42,427 nucleotides of DNA, from assembly GCA_900766645.1 (NCBI GenBank), contig CAAFWD010000187.1, positions 1 through 42,427 on the forward strand. The letters run 5' to 3'. Under the pieces are notes generated by a model, which was not told the origin of the DNA, did not search any database, and saw only the letters and a program-made list of their open reading frames with translations. Below are positions 1-8,002 of the stretch, one piece after another. Positions within the stretch are counted from its first letter, which is position 1. Every line of letters begins with the position of its first letter. Made by a program: the position numbers and the translations under genes. Source of the stretch: an uncultured Cetobacterium sp. (GTDB lineage Bacteria > Fusobacteriota > Fusobacteriia > Fusobacteriales > Fusobacteriaceae).

Positions 1-102
1 ATTATTTTCCATTTTTTCAAACAAATTCCAAAACTCATCTGAAAAATTTTTATTATTATCTAAAAATGTCCCGTCCATGTCTGTAACTATTAATTTTACC
101 AT
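1..102 (-). CDS. HAD-superfamily (Cof-type) phosphatase, N-terminal 34 codons only
   Basis: The reading frame starts at the ATG complementary to 100-102 and runs off the left edge of the window, so only about 34 residues are visible. They begin MVKLIVTDMDGTFLDNN, which is the HAD motif I (DxDGTxxD) at the very N terminus, typical of the Cof/YidA sugar-phosphate phosphatase subgroup. A GGGAG ribosome binding site lies about 5 nt upstream. The gene follows the TrmH-like gene on the same strand after 24 bp with no terminator between, so the two are probably co-transcribed. The substrate cannot be told from this fragment. Confidence 0.75.
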   Translation of the reverse strand, partial: MVKLIVTDMDGTFLDNNKNFSDEFWNLFEKMENN

Positions 103-126
103 AACCACTCCCTGTTTATTTTTCCA

Positions 127-891
127 TTATCTATTTTCTAATTTATTTCTTACCTCATAAAGAATTATTCCACTAGCCATAGCTACATTTAATGACTCTG
201 CTGTTCCATATATTGGAATTATAATTTTTTCATCACTTTTTTCAATTATATTTTTCGAAGCTCCATCTCCTTCATTTCCAAAAATATAAGCATTTTTATT
301 GGTTAAATTCATTTTAGTATATGGAATTGAATCTTTTTCTAAAGCCGTTACAATAACTTTATATCCTTTATTTTTTAAAAAAGGAATTAATTCATCCTCT
401 TCCATATAAATTATATTCATATTAAAAATAGACCCCATTGTACTTCTTACTGTTTTTTCATTGTAACAGTCTACACTTCCTTTTGTTAAAATGATGTCTT
501 TAAATCCTGCTGCATCTGATATTCTAATTATTGTCCCTAAGTTTCCTGGATCTGAAACTCTATTTAAAATAATTATGTCATCTGAAAGTTTTTCTAAGTC
601 CCCATCTTTTGCATTATAACAAATTATAACTCCCTGTGAATTTTCTTGAGAACTAACTTCTTTAAATAGTTTTTCTCCTAAAATTATTTTCCTACATTGG
701 TGATCTTTTGCTAATTCTATTATATTTTCTCCAACACCCTCTTTAAAAATTATTAAATATGGTACCTCCGAAAATTCTAAAAATTTTCTTCCTTCTGCCA
801 AATATAACTTTTCTAAATCTCTATATTTTTTTGTTTTCAACTTTTTTAATTTTTTAAAAAGTTCATTATCTTTACTTATAATTTTTTCCAC
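127..891 (-). CDS. TrmH/SpoU-family RNA 2'-O-methyltransferase
   Basis: 254 residues. The C-terminal half carries the SPOUT (trefoil-knot) motifs: NRVSDPGNLGTIIR (motif 1, the conserved N and R), IFGNEGDG (motif 2) and IPIYGTAESLNVAMASG (motif 3, the SAM-binding knot). The N-terminal 90 residues resemble the substrate-binding domain of RlmB/TrmH-like enzymes. The family transfers a methyl group from S-adenosylmethionine to a ribose 2'-OH of 23S rRNA or tRNA; which nucleotide is modified is not visible here. The start is a GTG, with AGGAG about 11 nt upstream (complement of 903-907). A TATAAT-like -10 lies at 928-933 on the minus strand, without a convincing -35. It is followed by the HAD gene. 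Confidence 0.85.
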   Translation of the reverse strand: MEKIISKDNELFKKLKKLKTKKYRDLEKLYLAEGRKFLEFSEVPYLIIFKEGVGENIIELAKDHQCRKIILGEKLFKEVSSQENSQGVIICYNAKDGDLEKLSDDIIILNRVSDPGNLGTIIRISDAAGFKDIILTKGSVDCYNEKTVRSTMGSIFNMNIIYMEEDELIPFLKNKGYKVIVTALEKDSIPYTKMNLTNKNAYIFGNEGDGASKNIIEKSDEKIIIPIYGTAESLNVAMASGIILYEVRNKLENR

Positions 892-980
892 AATAAATAC
901 ATCTCCTAAATTTTAACTTTATGTAAAATTATACCTTATATTGGAAAGATTTTCTAGTCTTAATAATTACAAGAAGAAGC

Positions 981-1009
981 TTGACTATCCTTATAAAATA
1001 TAATAAAAT
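981..1009 (+). promoter_or_regulatory. Probable promoter of the PotD-like gene
   Basis: TTGACT at 981-986, a 17-bp spacer and TAAAAT at 1004-1009, ending about 43 bp before the GTG start. Each box has one mismatch to the sigma-A consensus. Confidence 0.55.
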
Positions 1010-1051
1010 CTTTTATAGTTGTAAAAAATTATATATATTTAGGAGGTTTAA

Positions 1052-2080
1052 GTGAAAAAAATATTAGCTTTACTATCACTTGTTCTTCTTCTTGTAAGTT
1101 GCGGAAAAGATGAACAAGCAAACAAAAACGTTCTTTACCTTTATGGATGGGCTGACTATGTTCCTGCAGAAATTTATGAAGGTTTTGAAAAAGAAACGGG
1201 TATTAAAGTTATCGAAGATATTTACTCTTCAAATGAAGAAATGTTTGCAAAAATAAAAGCTGGTGGAACTGGTTATGATATATTAACTCCATCTACTGAT
1301 TATGCTGAAATCTTAATGAATGATGGAGCCATTGAAAAACTTGATAAATCAAAGTTACCTACAATGAAAAATATTGATCCTATGGTTTTAGAAAAATTAC
1401 AATATTTTGATAAAAATAACGATTATGCTATTCCTTATGTAATGGGAGCTACAGCTATTGCAGTTAATACAAAATATGTAAAAGATTTCCCTAGAGATTA
1501 CTCTATATACTCTCAGGAACAATATCAAGGGAAAATGACTTTACTTGATGACATGAGAGAAGTTATGACTTCTGCTCTTGGAATGAATGGTTACCCACAA
1601 ACTACAAACGATGAGCAAGCTATTGCACAAGCTGCTGAACTTGCTAAATCTTGGAAAAAAAATATTGCAAAATTTGATTCTGAATCTTTTGGAAAAGGAT
1701 TTGCTAACGAAGACTTCTGGGTTGTTCATTGCTACCCTGAAAATGTTTTAACTGAATTAACCCCTGAGCAGCTTGCTCATACTGAGATTGTTATTCCTGA
1801 AAAAGGTGGAACATCTTATATCGATTCATTTGTAATTCCTAAAACTGCTCCTAATAAAGAAGCAGCATATAAATTCTTAGATTATATCCACAGACCTGAG
1901 AATTATAAAATCATTGCTGAACATTTAAGTTTACCTTCTATAAATGTTCCTGCGAGAGAATTAATAACTGTAGCACCTATGTATCCAATTGAAGCTCTTA
2001 ACAACACTGTTATCTTAAGAGATATTAAAGATACTTTAGATCTTCAAAACAAATATTGGCAAGAAGTTCTTGTTGATTAA
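1052..2080 (+). CDS. potD: PotD/PotF-type polyamine-binding lipoprotein
   Basis: 342 residues. Residues 1-17 form a lipoprotein signal with lipobox LVSC, so Cys17 would be lipid-anchored. The mature part is a class II periplasmic-binding fold: LYLYGWADYVPAEIYEGF near the N terminus, the YDILTPSTDY segment and the GTSYIDSFVIPKTAPNKEAA segment are typical of spermidine/putrescine-binding proteins PotD and PotF. The start is a GTG with an ideal AGGAGG at 1041-1046. It has its own promoter and terminator, so it is monocistronic, and no PotA, PotB or PotC gene is in the window. It would deliver spermidine or putrescine to a PotABC transporter encoded elsewhere. The choice between the two ligands is not resolved. 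Confidence 0.85.
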   Translation: MKKILALLSLVLLLVSCGKDEQANKNVLYLYGWADYVPAEIYEGFEKETGIKVIEDIYSSNEEMFAKIKAGGTGYDILTPSTDYAEILMNDGAIEKLDKSKLPTMKNIDPMVLEKLQYFDKNNDYAIPYVMGATAIAVNTKYVKDFPRDYSIYSQEQYQGKMTLLDDMREVMTSALGMNGYPQTTNDEQAIAQAAELAKSWKKNIAKFDSESFGKGFANEDFWVVHCYPENVLTELTPEQLAHTEIVIPEKGGTSYIDSFVIPKTAPNKEAAYKFLDYIHRPENYKIIAEHLSLPSINVPARELITVAPMYPIEALNNTVILRDIKDTLDLQNKYWQEVLVD

Positions 2081-2090
2081 TTATAAAATT

Positions 2091-2123
2091 AAAAAGTCTA
2101 ATCACCATGATTAGACTTTTTTT
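2091..2123 (+). terminator. Rho-independent terminator after potD
   Basis: Perfect inverted repeat AAAGTCTAATCA / TGATTAGACTTT with a 3-nt CCA loop at 2105-2107, followed by a run of T. Confidence 0.9.
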
Positions 2124-2129
2124 ATTCTC

Positions 2130-2158
2130 TTGTAACACTATCATTTATGGTGTATAAT
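2130..2158 (+). promoter_or_regulatory. Promoter of dnaN-corA
   Basis: TTGTAA at 2130-2135, a 17-bp spacer and a perfect TATAAT at 2153-2158, lying just after the potD terminator and 30 bp before the dnaN start. Confidence 0.65.
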
Positions 2159-2188
2159 CTGAATAAAGACTTATTAGGAGGAGACCCC

Positions 2189-3283
2189 ATGAATTTTAAT
2201 ATAAACAAGAATGATTTAATTGAGATTTTCTCTGAATTTACTAACATTTTAAAAGATAATCCAGTTAAACCTGTTATATCTGGTTTAAAAATAGAAGCAA
2301 AAGATGGTATTGTAATTTTTAGTGGAACTAACTTAGATGTTAACTATATTAAAACTGTTCAATGTGAAACTAAGGAAAATGGTGTTGTTGTATTCAAGCC
2401 TCATTTAGCTTTAGAATACATAAAACTTTTAGATGATGAAACTATTTCATTATCTACTAAAGGTGAGATTTTATCTATTCATTTAGCTGAATTTACTCTT
2501 CTTTACCACGATAACTTCCCTGAAAATTTATATGTTGAAAGTTCTGAAAATATAGCTGTACTTCCCGGAAGTGACCTGTTAACTGGTTTTGAAAAAACTA
2601 AATTCTCAGCAGCACTTTCAAATGAAAATTTATCTATTAACTGTATCAGAACTTTATTTAGAGAGGATAGAATCTCTTTTGTATCAACTGATTCTTACAG
2701 ACTTACATATTTAAAAACAGATGTCCCTGCTCTTATTAACAAGGATGTATCTATCCCTTTAGAATCTATAAATATTTTATGTAAACTTATAAAAGATGTT
2801 AAAGAGGATATTACAATCACTTGTAATAATGATAATTTAATTTTTACATGGAAAAATTCATATTTTTTAACTAAACTAACGAACTTGCCATTCCCTAATT
2901 TTGATGCTATCCTTTGTGGAAATAGTTTCAGTAAAGAGATGGAGTTTAGTTATAGTGATCTTAAAAGCGCTTTGAAAAAAGTTCTTACTGTAGCTAGAAC
3001 TAGTAGTGAATCAAAAAATGGTGCCATTTTAGATTTTAAAGGTAAAAAACTATCTATTTCAGCTTCATCTGGTAAAGCAAAAATAAATCATAAGGTTGAT
3101 ATGATAAAAAATGGAGATGATTTCAAATGTTCTCTTAACATAAAATATCTTTATGAATTTATTGAGAACTTAAGTAATAACGTATTTATAAAAGGAAGTA
3201 GCTCATCAGCTATGTTTGAAATTTCTGAAATAAACAACTCCTCATATAAATATATATTAATGCCTCTTGCTTTAAGAGACTAG
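2189..3283 (+). CDS. dnaN: DNA polymerase III beta subunit (sliding clamp)
   Basis: 364 residues, close to the usual 365-380. The three-domain clamp layout is recognisable: N-terminal MNFNINKNDLIEIF and VISGLKIEAKDG, the second-domain STDSYRLTYL segment (family ATDGHRLA) and the C-terminal YILMPLALRD, which matches the conserved YVIMPMRL tail lining the protein-binding cleft. I chose the ATG at 2189 because TAGGAGGAG lies at 2175-2182; an in-frame ATG further upstream has no such site and would fall close to the promoter. The protein would form the ring that tethers replicative polymerase to DNA. It is not next to dnaA, recF or gyrB here but paired with corA (25 bp gap). Divergence from common DnaN sequences leaves open whether it is the housekeeping clamp or a second copy. 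Confidence 0.8.
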   Translation: MNFNINKNDLIEIFSEFTNILKDNPVKPVISGLKIEAKDGIVIFSGTNLDVNYIKTVQCETKENGVVVFKPHLALEYIKLLDDETISLSTKGEILSIHLAEFTLLYHDNFPENLYVESSENIAVLPGSDLLTGFEKTKFSAALSNENLSINCIRTLFREDRISFVSTDSYRLTYLKTDVPALINKDVSIPLESINILCKLIKDVKEDITITCNNDNLIFTWKNSYFLTKLTNLPFPNFDAILCGNSFSKEMEFSYSDLKSALKKVLTVARTSSESKNGAILDFKGKKLSISASSGKAKINHKVDMIKNGDDFKCSLNIKYLYEFIENLSNNVFIKGSSSSAMFEISEINNSSYKYILMPLALRD

Positions 3284-3308
3284 CTTTATTCTGTGAGGTG
3301 ATATTATA

Positions 3309-4274
3309 ATGATAAAAATTTATAAAACTCATAATGAGATTTTAGAGAAAAAACATTTTTCTATTTCTGAAACTTTAGAAGTAGAAAAATTAACAGAAAA
3401 AAACACTTGGATCAATCTTCTAAATCCAACTGAGGAAGAGATTAAAGTTATTACTAATAGTTTTAACATTCCAGAAGAACATATTAGAGCTGCTCTTGAC
3501 GAAGAGGAAAAAGCCCGTTTAGAAATTGATGACGATATAATATTAGTTATTATTGACGTTCCTGTCCATGATGACAATAATCGTTGCTCTTTCACAACAG
3601 TTCCACTTGGTATTATTTTACTTGAGGATCATATTATAACTATATCTACTGTAAAATTATCTCTTATTGAAGAATTTATTCAAGGAAGAATAAAAAGTTT
3701 CTTTACGTTCAAAAAAACTAGATTCATTCTTCAACTTCTATTTAGAAATTCAACTTATTTTCTACTTTACCTGAAACAAATCGGTAGAATAAGTGATAAT
3801 ATTGAAAGACAACTTAAAAACTCTATGAGAAATCAAGAGCTTATGTTGCTACTTGAATTAGAAAAAAGTTTAGTTTATTTTACAACATCTTTAAAATCTA
3901 ATGAGGCTGTTCTTGAAAGAATGATGAGAACAGAAATTGTAAAAAGATATCCTGATGATTTAGAACTTCTTGAAGACGTTATCATTGAAACTAAACAGGC
4001 AATTGAAATGGCCAATATCTATTCAAGTATCCTAAGTGGTACAAGAGACGCATTCTCCTCTGTCATCTCTAATAACCTTAACGTTGTAATGAAAAAGCTT
4101 ACATCAATTACTGTGGTATTCTCAATACCTACAGTTGTTTCTGGACTTTGGGGAATGAATGTTGGAGGAATACCTTTCGCAGCTGATTCTCACGGATTTA
4201 TTTTTGTGTTATTAGTTGCCATGTGCCTTGGTTTAATTATTACTTGGATATTATTTAGAAAAGATTTATTTTAA
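3309..4274 (+). CDS. corA: CorA-family divalent metal (Mg2+/Co2+) transporter
   Basis: 321 residues. A soluble alpha/beta N-terminal domain is followed by a long helical region and two C-terminal membrane helices. The signature GMN tripeptide sits at residues 282-284 at the end of the first helix (SGLWGMNVGG), and the second helix is followed by the basic tail FRKDLF. CorA forms a homopentameric channel in the inner membrane that admits Mg2+ and is gated by cytoplasmic Mg2+. RBS GAGGTGA at 3295-3301. It is co-transcribed with dnaN and ends in a shared terminator. The GMN loop and tail support Mg2+; the GMN motif alone does not exclude Zn2+ or Co2+ transport. Confidence 0.88.
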   Translation: MIKIYKTHNEILEKKHFSISETLEVEKLTEKNTWINLLNPTEEEIKVITNSFNIPEEHIRAALDEEEKARLEIDDDIILVIIDVPVHDDNNRCSFTTVPLGIILLEDHIITISTVKLSLIEEFIQGRIKSFFTFKKTRFILQLLFRNSTYFLLYLKQIGRISDNIERQLKNSMRNQELMLLLELEKSLVYFTTSLKSNEAVLERMMRTEIVKRYPDDLELLEDVIIETKQAIEMANIYSSILSGTRDAFSSVISNNLNVVMKKLTSITVVFSIPTVVSGLWGMNVGGIPFAADSHGFIFVLLVAMCLGLIITWILFRKDLF

Positions 4275-4278
4275 AAAT

Positions 4279-4322
4279 AAAAAAGTTAAAGAAAGATTTC
4301 ATATCTCTCTTTAACTTTTTTT
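4279..4322. terminator. Bidirectional terminator between corA and the EF-G-like gene
   Basis: Stem AAAAGTTAAAGA / TCTTTAACTTTT flanked by A and T runs, so it can stop transcripts from both converging genes. Confidence 0.85.
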
Positions 4323-4325
4323 ATT

Positions 4326-6389
4326 TTAGTTATTTTTTCTTAATTCAATTATCTTTTGAGCTAAATTATCTTGTAATTCCTCATATCTTATAAAATTATA
4401 TTCAAACCTTCCTCTTCCTTGAGTTAAAGATTTTAAATCAATAGCGTATTTTAAGATTTCACTTTCTGGAACCTCAACTGTTAATAGTTGCTCAGAATAA
4501 GTCATTGGTTCCATTCCTAAAATTCTTCCTCTTCTTTTATTCATATCTCCCATAATATCCCCGATATATTCATCTGGAGCTATTATTTGCATTTTAACAA
4601 TAGGTTCTAGTATCACACATCTAGCTTCTTCCATTCCTTTTCTAAATGCTAAAATTGCAGCTTGCTTGAATGATATTTCATTTGAATCTACTGGATGATA
4701 TGATCCATCATACAATGTAGCTTTTACATTTATCACTGGATATCCTGCTAATCTACCTTTTGTTTTAGCTTCTACAAGGCCTTTTTCAACTGCTGGTATA
4801 TAAGTTCTTGGAACTACACCTCCGTGTATGTCATCTAAGAAGCAAAATTCATCTTCACAAGGCTCAAACTTAATAAATACCTCTCCAAATTGTCCTGCTC
4901 CTCCTGATTGCTTTTTATGTCTTCCTTGAGCTTGAACCATATTTTTTAAAGTTTCTCTGTATGATACCTCTGGTTCTTTTAAAACAGCGTGAACACCAAA
5001 TTTATTTTCTAATTTATTTAATAAAATATTTAAATGTTTTTCTCCCTGTCCTCCAATTATAAGTTCTTTTGTCTCATAATTTCTAGAAATCGAGAATGAT
5101 GGATCTTCGTCTGATAATCTTTGAAGAGATCCACTTAATTTATCATCATCAGCTTTCTCCTTAGGTATAATAGACATATATAAACAAGGTTTTGGAAACT
5201 CTACTGTTCTATATACAATCGGAGCATCCTTACTACATAGTGTATCACCGGTTTGGGCATCTTGAATTTTTGTTGTAGCTCCAATATCTCCAGCTTTTAC
5301 CTCATTAGTTGCTAATTGTTTTCCACCTCTAAACATGGAAATATTACCTATTTTTACTGGAACATTTTTATTAGAAATTAATACTTCATCATCTTTTTTT
5401 AAGATTCCTGAGTTAACTTTAAATAAAGATATTTTTCCTATATAAGGGTCTACAATTGTTTTAAAAATCACAGCTGAAAATGGAGATTTTTCTGAAACTT
5501 CACGCTTTATTTTTTCTTCGCCATTTAAACTATATCCATATTTCATACCATCGTCGGATTCCTGAGGCGTTGGCATATAGTTATATAGCATTTCAAATAA
5601 AGTGTGCACTCCTATGGTATTACTTGCTGATCCAATTATAACAGGTACTATCTCTCCACTTACAACACCATCATGAAGTCCTTTTATTATCTCTTCTTGA
5701 GTAAATTCCTCTCCTGAAAAGTATTTTTCTAAAAGTTTCTCATCTGTTTCAGCTATAGCTTCTAATAGCAATCCTCTAACTTCTGATACATCCACTCCTT
5801 CTGGAATAGGCGCATCTTCACAAGTTATTCCATTAAAAATTCTTCCTTTCAAATCAACTACATTTACAAATCCCTTAAAATCCTCTTCAAATCCTATTGG
5901 AATACAGAATGGAGCAACTTTTTTTCCAAATTTTTCTTTCATCTCTAATAGAAGTTTTTCATAATTATGCACACCTTTATTCATCTTATTTACAAAAATT
6001 ATTCTTGGAATTTTAGCTTCCTCTAAAATTCTCCACGCTCTTTCTGTTCCAACCTCTACTCCAGCAGTTCCATTTATTACTAAAACTGCTCCTCCTGATA
6101 TACTCAGTGCTGACGAAACCTCTCCTGAAAAGTCTGAATATCCTGGAGTATCTAGTATATTATATTTATGACCCAAGTACTCCAATGGAATCACTGAGGT
6201 ATTTATTGAAAATCCTTGTTTCATCTCCTCCTTATCAAAATCAGACACACTCGTTTGAGAATCTACACTCCCCATTTTATCAATTGTCTTAGAAATATAA
6301 AGCATTGCTTCTACCAAGCTGCTTTTCCCACTACCACGATGTCCCAAAAGAGTTATATTTCTTATTTCACTCATTTCATAGTTTATCAT
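4326..6389 (-). CDS. Elongation factor G-like translational GTPase (EF-G paralogue)
   Basis: 687 residues, full EF-G length, with GTPase, domain II, III, IV and V. P-loop GHRGSGKSS at 16-24; G3 is DTPGYSDF at 80-87, where classical EF-G has DTPGHVDF, so the catalytic His is a Tyr. G4 reads NKMN at 134-137 instead of NKxD. Domain IV has RHKKQSGGAGQFGEV, and domain V is complete. The His-to-Tyr change is as I recall it in the EF-G-2 / EF-G-like family (Thermus EF-G-2), so this is probably that family and not housekeeping fusA. The start follows AGGAGG at 6398-6403 by 8 nt; a second ATG five codons in is possible. Single gene with its own promoter. The exact role is unknown; ribosome binding is expected. 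Confidence 0.85.
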   Translation of the reverse strand: MINYEMSEIRNITLLGHRGSGKSSLVEAMLYISKTIDKMGSVDSQTSVSDFDKEEMKQGFSINTSVIPLEYLGHKYNILDTPGYSDFSGEVSSALSISGGAVLVINGTAGVEVGTERAWRILEEAKIPRIIFVNKMNKGVHNYEKLLLEMKEKFGKKVAPFCIPIGFEEDFKGFVNVVDLKGRIFNGITCEDAPIPEGVDVSEVRGLLLEAIAETDEKLLEKYFSGEEFTQEEIIKGLHDGVVSGEIVPVIIGSASNTIGVHTLFEMLYNYMPTPQESDDGMKYGYSLNGEEKIKREVSEKSPFSAVIFKTIVDPYIGKISLFKVNSGILKKDDEVLISNKNVPVKIGNISMFRGGKQLATNEVKAGDIGATTKIQDAQTGDTLCSKDAPIVYRTVEFPKPCLYMSIIPKEKADDDKLSGSLQRLSDEDPSFSISRNYETKELIIGGQGEKHLNILLNKLENKFGVHAVLKEPEVSYRETLKNMVQAQGRHKKQSGGAGQFGEVFIKFEPCEDEFCFLDDIHGGVVPRTYIPAVEKGLVEAKTKGRLAGYPVINVKATLYDGSYHPVDSNEISFKQAAILAFRKGMEEARCVILEPIVKMQIIAPDEYIGDIMGDMNKRRGRILGMEPMTYSEQLLTVEVPESEILKYAIDLKSLTQGRGRFEYNFIRYEELQDNLAQKIIELRKNN

Positions 6390-6431
6390 AGTTATTTCCT
6401 CCTGATCTTAAGAGATTACTGCATTAGTATT

Positions 6432-6460
6432 TATATAGCCAATTATTCTCAATAAGTCAA
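6432..6460 (-). promoter_or_regulatory. Promoter of the EF-G-like gene
   Basis: On the minus strand: TTGACT (6455-6460), 17-bp spacer, TATATA (6432-6437), 42 bp before the start codon. A TTGGCTA half-site (6436-6442) overlaps the -10 edge and spacer and matches the palindrome about 110 bp upstream. Confidence 0.7.
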
Positions 6461-6522
6461 TAGAGGATTTCATCATACATTTAAAAACTTCATTGCTCAT
6501 TTGTTAATTTTAACCATACCCC

Positions 6523-6559
6523 GGCTAAAACTTAACAAAGTTTGGCTAAATTTAGCCAA
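6523..6559. promoter_or_regulatory. Candidate operator with TTGGCTA half-sites upstream of the EF-G-like gene
   Basis: A perfect 16-bp palindrome TGGCTAAATTTAGCCA occupies 6543-6558 and is preceded by a further GGCTAAA at 6523-6529. Both lie in the non-coding stretch 6404-6632 between the EF-G-like promoter and the HU terminator. The palindrome is too AT-rich in its core and lacks a T run, so it is unlikely to be a terminator. The binding protein is unknown. Confidence 0.4.
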
Positions 6560-6632
6560 TATATATATAGAATATAGATACCTTATAGAAAGAGATAATT
6601 TTATTTATTTTTCTTATTTCATAAATCATCAA

Positions 6633-6661
6633 AAAATAAAAAAGGTGAGATTACTCTCACC
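6633..6661 (-). terminator. Terminator of the HU gene
   Basis: On the minus strand GGTGAGA / TCTCACC stem (6655-6661 with 6644-6650) with a 4-nt loop, followed by a T-rich run. Confidence 0.9.
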
Positions 6662-6673
6662 AAATTTTATATA

Positions 6674-6949
6674 TTAGTTCATTTTGTCTACTAATGATTT
6701 TCCAGCTTTGAACTTTACAGTTTTCTTAGCTTCTATTTTGATCTCTTCTCCAGTTTTAGGATTTCTTCCGATTCTCTCTGGTCTGTCAACTACTTCAAAT
6801 TTTCCCCATCCGATGAAGTTGATTTCCTCTCCAGCTTTTAAAGTCTCCTCTATTGTAACTAGAACTGAATCTAATTTTCTTTCTGCTTCAGCTTTTGAAG
6901 AGAATACACCTTTTTCAAATAATACTTTTGCAAACTCTTTTTTTGTCAT
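6674..6949 (-). CDS. hup: HU-family histone-like DNA-binding protein
   Basis: 91 residues, the standard HU length. It starts MTKKEFAKVLFEKG, has the dimerisation helix region, and carries the beta-arm signature GKFEVVDRPERIGRNPKTGE (residues about 48-67), including the conserved RNP with the proline that intercalates into DNA. HU dimers bend DNA and compact the nucleoid. IHF-type subunits are excluded by length and by lack of a partner gene, though IHF and HU are not fully separable by eye. RBS AGGAGG with a 7-nt spacer. Single gene with a strong promoter and its own terminator, divergent from the amidase gene. Four phased T-tracts directly upstream of its -35 suggest curved DNA that may enhance the promoter or serve autoregulation. 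Confidence 0.95.
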   Translation of the reverse strand: MTKKEFAKVLFEKGVFSSKAEAERKLDSVLVTIEETLKAGEEINFIGWGKFEVVDRPERIGRNPKTGEEIKIEAKKTVKFKAGKSLVDKMN

Positions 6950-6997
6950 TATATTTTCCTCCTAAAATGCTTCGTTTTTGTAACCATAGTACAGTCA

Positions 6998-7026
6998 TTT
7001 ATATCATATAAACCAATTAATTTCAA
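6998..7026 (-). promoter_or_regulatory. Promoter of the HU gene
   Basis: On the minus strand: TTGAAA (7021-7026), 17-bp spacer, TATAAA (6998-7003). Confidence 0.7.
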
Positions 7027-7029
7027 ATG

Positions 7030-7063
7030 TTTTTTAGGTTTTTTTGGATTTTTTTGATTTTTT
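7030..7063. promoter_or_regulatory. Phased A/T-tracts (predicted curved DNA / UP element)
   Basis: T-runs of 6, 7, 7 and 6 start at 7030, 7039, 7049 and 7058, a spacing of 9-10 bp, about one helical turn. Read on the minus strand they are A-tracts immediately upstream of the HU -35 box. The amidase gene's likely -10 (TATAAT, 7079-7084) lies on the other side. Confidence 0.6.
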
Positions 7064-7105
7064 ATTATATAATCAAAGTATAATAATATTGAGGGTGATG
7101 GGCAT

Positions 7106-7936
7106 ATGATGAAAAAAATTTCTTTTTTACTTTTAGTTTTTGTTTTAACTTCGTGCACATCGGTAAGATACCGTGTAAATTCTTCAAAATACACATCCGA
7201 GTCTTACAACGAAAGGGTTAGATTTGTCATATTACACTACACTGCATTAAATGACGAAAGGTCTATCATCTCTTTAACTAAAAACAATGTTAGTTCACAC
7301 TATTTAGTTACACAAAAAAAACAAGATCCTGTTTTTTCAATTGTTCCTGATAGTAAAAGAGCATGGCATGCTGGTATTAGTTCTTTTGATGGCTACAAAA
7401 ATTTAAATGATAACTCTGTAGGAATTGAAATTGCAAATTTAGGATATAGTAATAGATATCCTCAGAAAGTATCAGATATAAAACAGGGAATAATTGATGA
7501 AAAAATATTCTACCCTTATAACAGTGCTCAAATCTATAAAATAGGAATGCTTTTAAGAGAATTAACAGCTAAGTACAATATTAATCCTAAATATATTTTA
7601 GGACATTCTGATATTGCACCACTTAGAAAAGTTGATCCAGGTCCAAAATTCCCTTGGAGATACTTATATGTAAATTTTGGAGTAGGGGCTTGGTATAATT
7701 ATAATGACTTCAAAGAATTTTTTTCTCCTGAACTTTATAATGCTTACTCCGTTATAGATCTAAAGAAAGAACTTCTTAAATATGGGTACTCTATTTCTCT
7801 AACTCCAGAGTGGGATTTAGAAAGCTCTAAAGTTATTTCTGCTTTCCAAATGCACTTCAGACCTAAAAAAGTTAATGGTGTTTTTGACCTAGAAACATTT
7901 GCCATAATTAAGGCATTAAATAAAAAGTATAAATAA
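7106..7936 (+). CDS. N-acetylmuramoyl-L-alanine amidase lipoprotein (Amidase_2, AmiD-like)
   Basis: 276 residues. A lipoprotein signal ends in lipobox LTSC (Cys17), so it would be membrane-anchored outside the cytoplasm. The Amidase_2/PGRP domain (about 35-195) shows the zinc ligands: His in VILHYTAL, His in LGHSDIAPLRK and Asp in VDPGPKFPW, plus WHAG and NSVGIEI. The C-terminal 70 residues (LKKELLKYGYS to VNGVFDLETFAIIKAL) are a PG_binding_1 peptidoglycan-binding domain. The layout matches E. coli AmiD, which cleaves the bond between N-acetylmuramic acid and L-alanine. Role in wall turnover is inferred. The start has only a GAGGGTGATGGG-like RBS. Divergent from HU; no clear terminator follows before the riboflavin promoter. 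Confidence 0.88.
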   Translation: MMKKISFLLLVFVLTSCTSVRYRVNSSKYTSESYNERVRFVILHYTALNDERSIISLTKNNVSSHYLVTQKKQDPVFSIVPDSKRAWHAGISSFDGYKNLNDNSVGIEIANLGYSNRYPQKVSDIKQGIIDEKIFYPYNSAQIYKIGMLLRELTAKYNINPKYILGHSDIAPLRKVDPGPKFPWRYLYVNFGVGAWYNYNDFKEFFSPELYNAYSVIDLKKELLKYGYSISLTPEWDLESSKVISAFQMHFRPKKVNGVFDLETFAIIKALNKKYK

Positions 7937-7942
7937 AAAGTA

Positions 7943-7971
7943 TTGACATTTTTCTTTTGGTGATTTATAAT
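7943..7971 (+). promoter_or_regulatory. Promoter of the riboflavin operon
   Basis: Perfect consensus: TTGACA at 7943-7948, 17-bp spacer, TATAAT at 7966-7971. Transcription would begin about 25-30 nt before the FMN riboswitch. Confidence 0.9.
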
Positions 7972-8002
7972 CGCCATATACAAACCAAATAAAAAATAGA
8001 TA

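Noticed and set aside
6949..7194. Open frame of 81 codons on the minus strand extending over the HU promoter
   Set aside because: It covers phased T-tracts and the start of the amidase gene, has low-complexity lysine/asparagine-rich content and no RBS.
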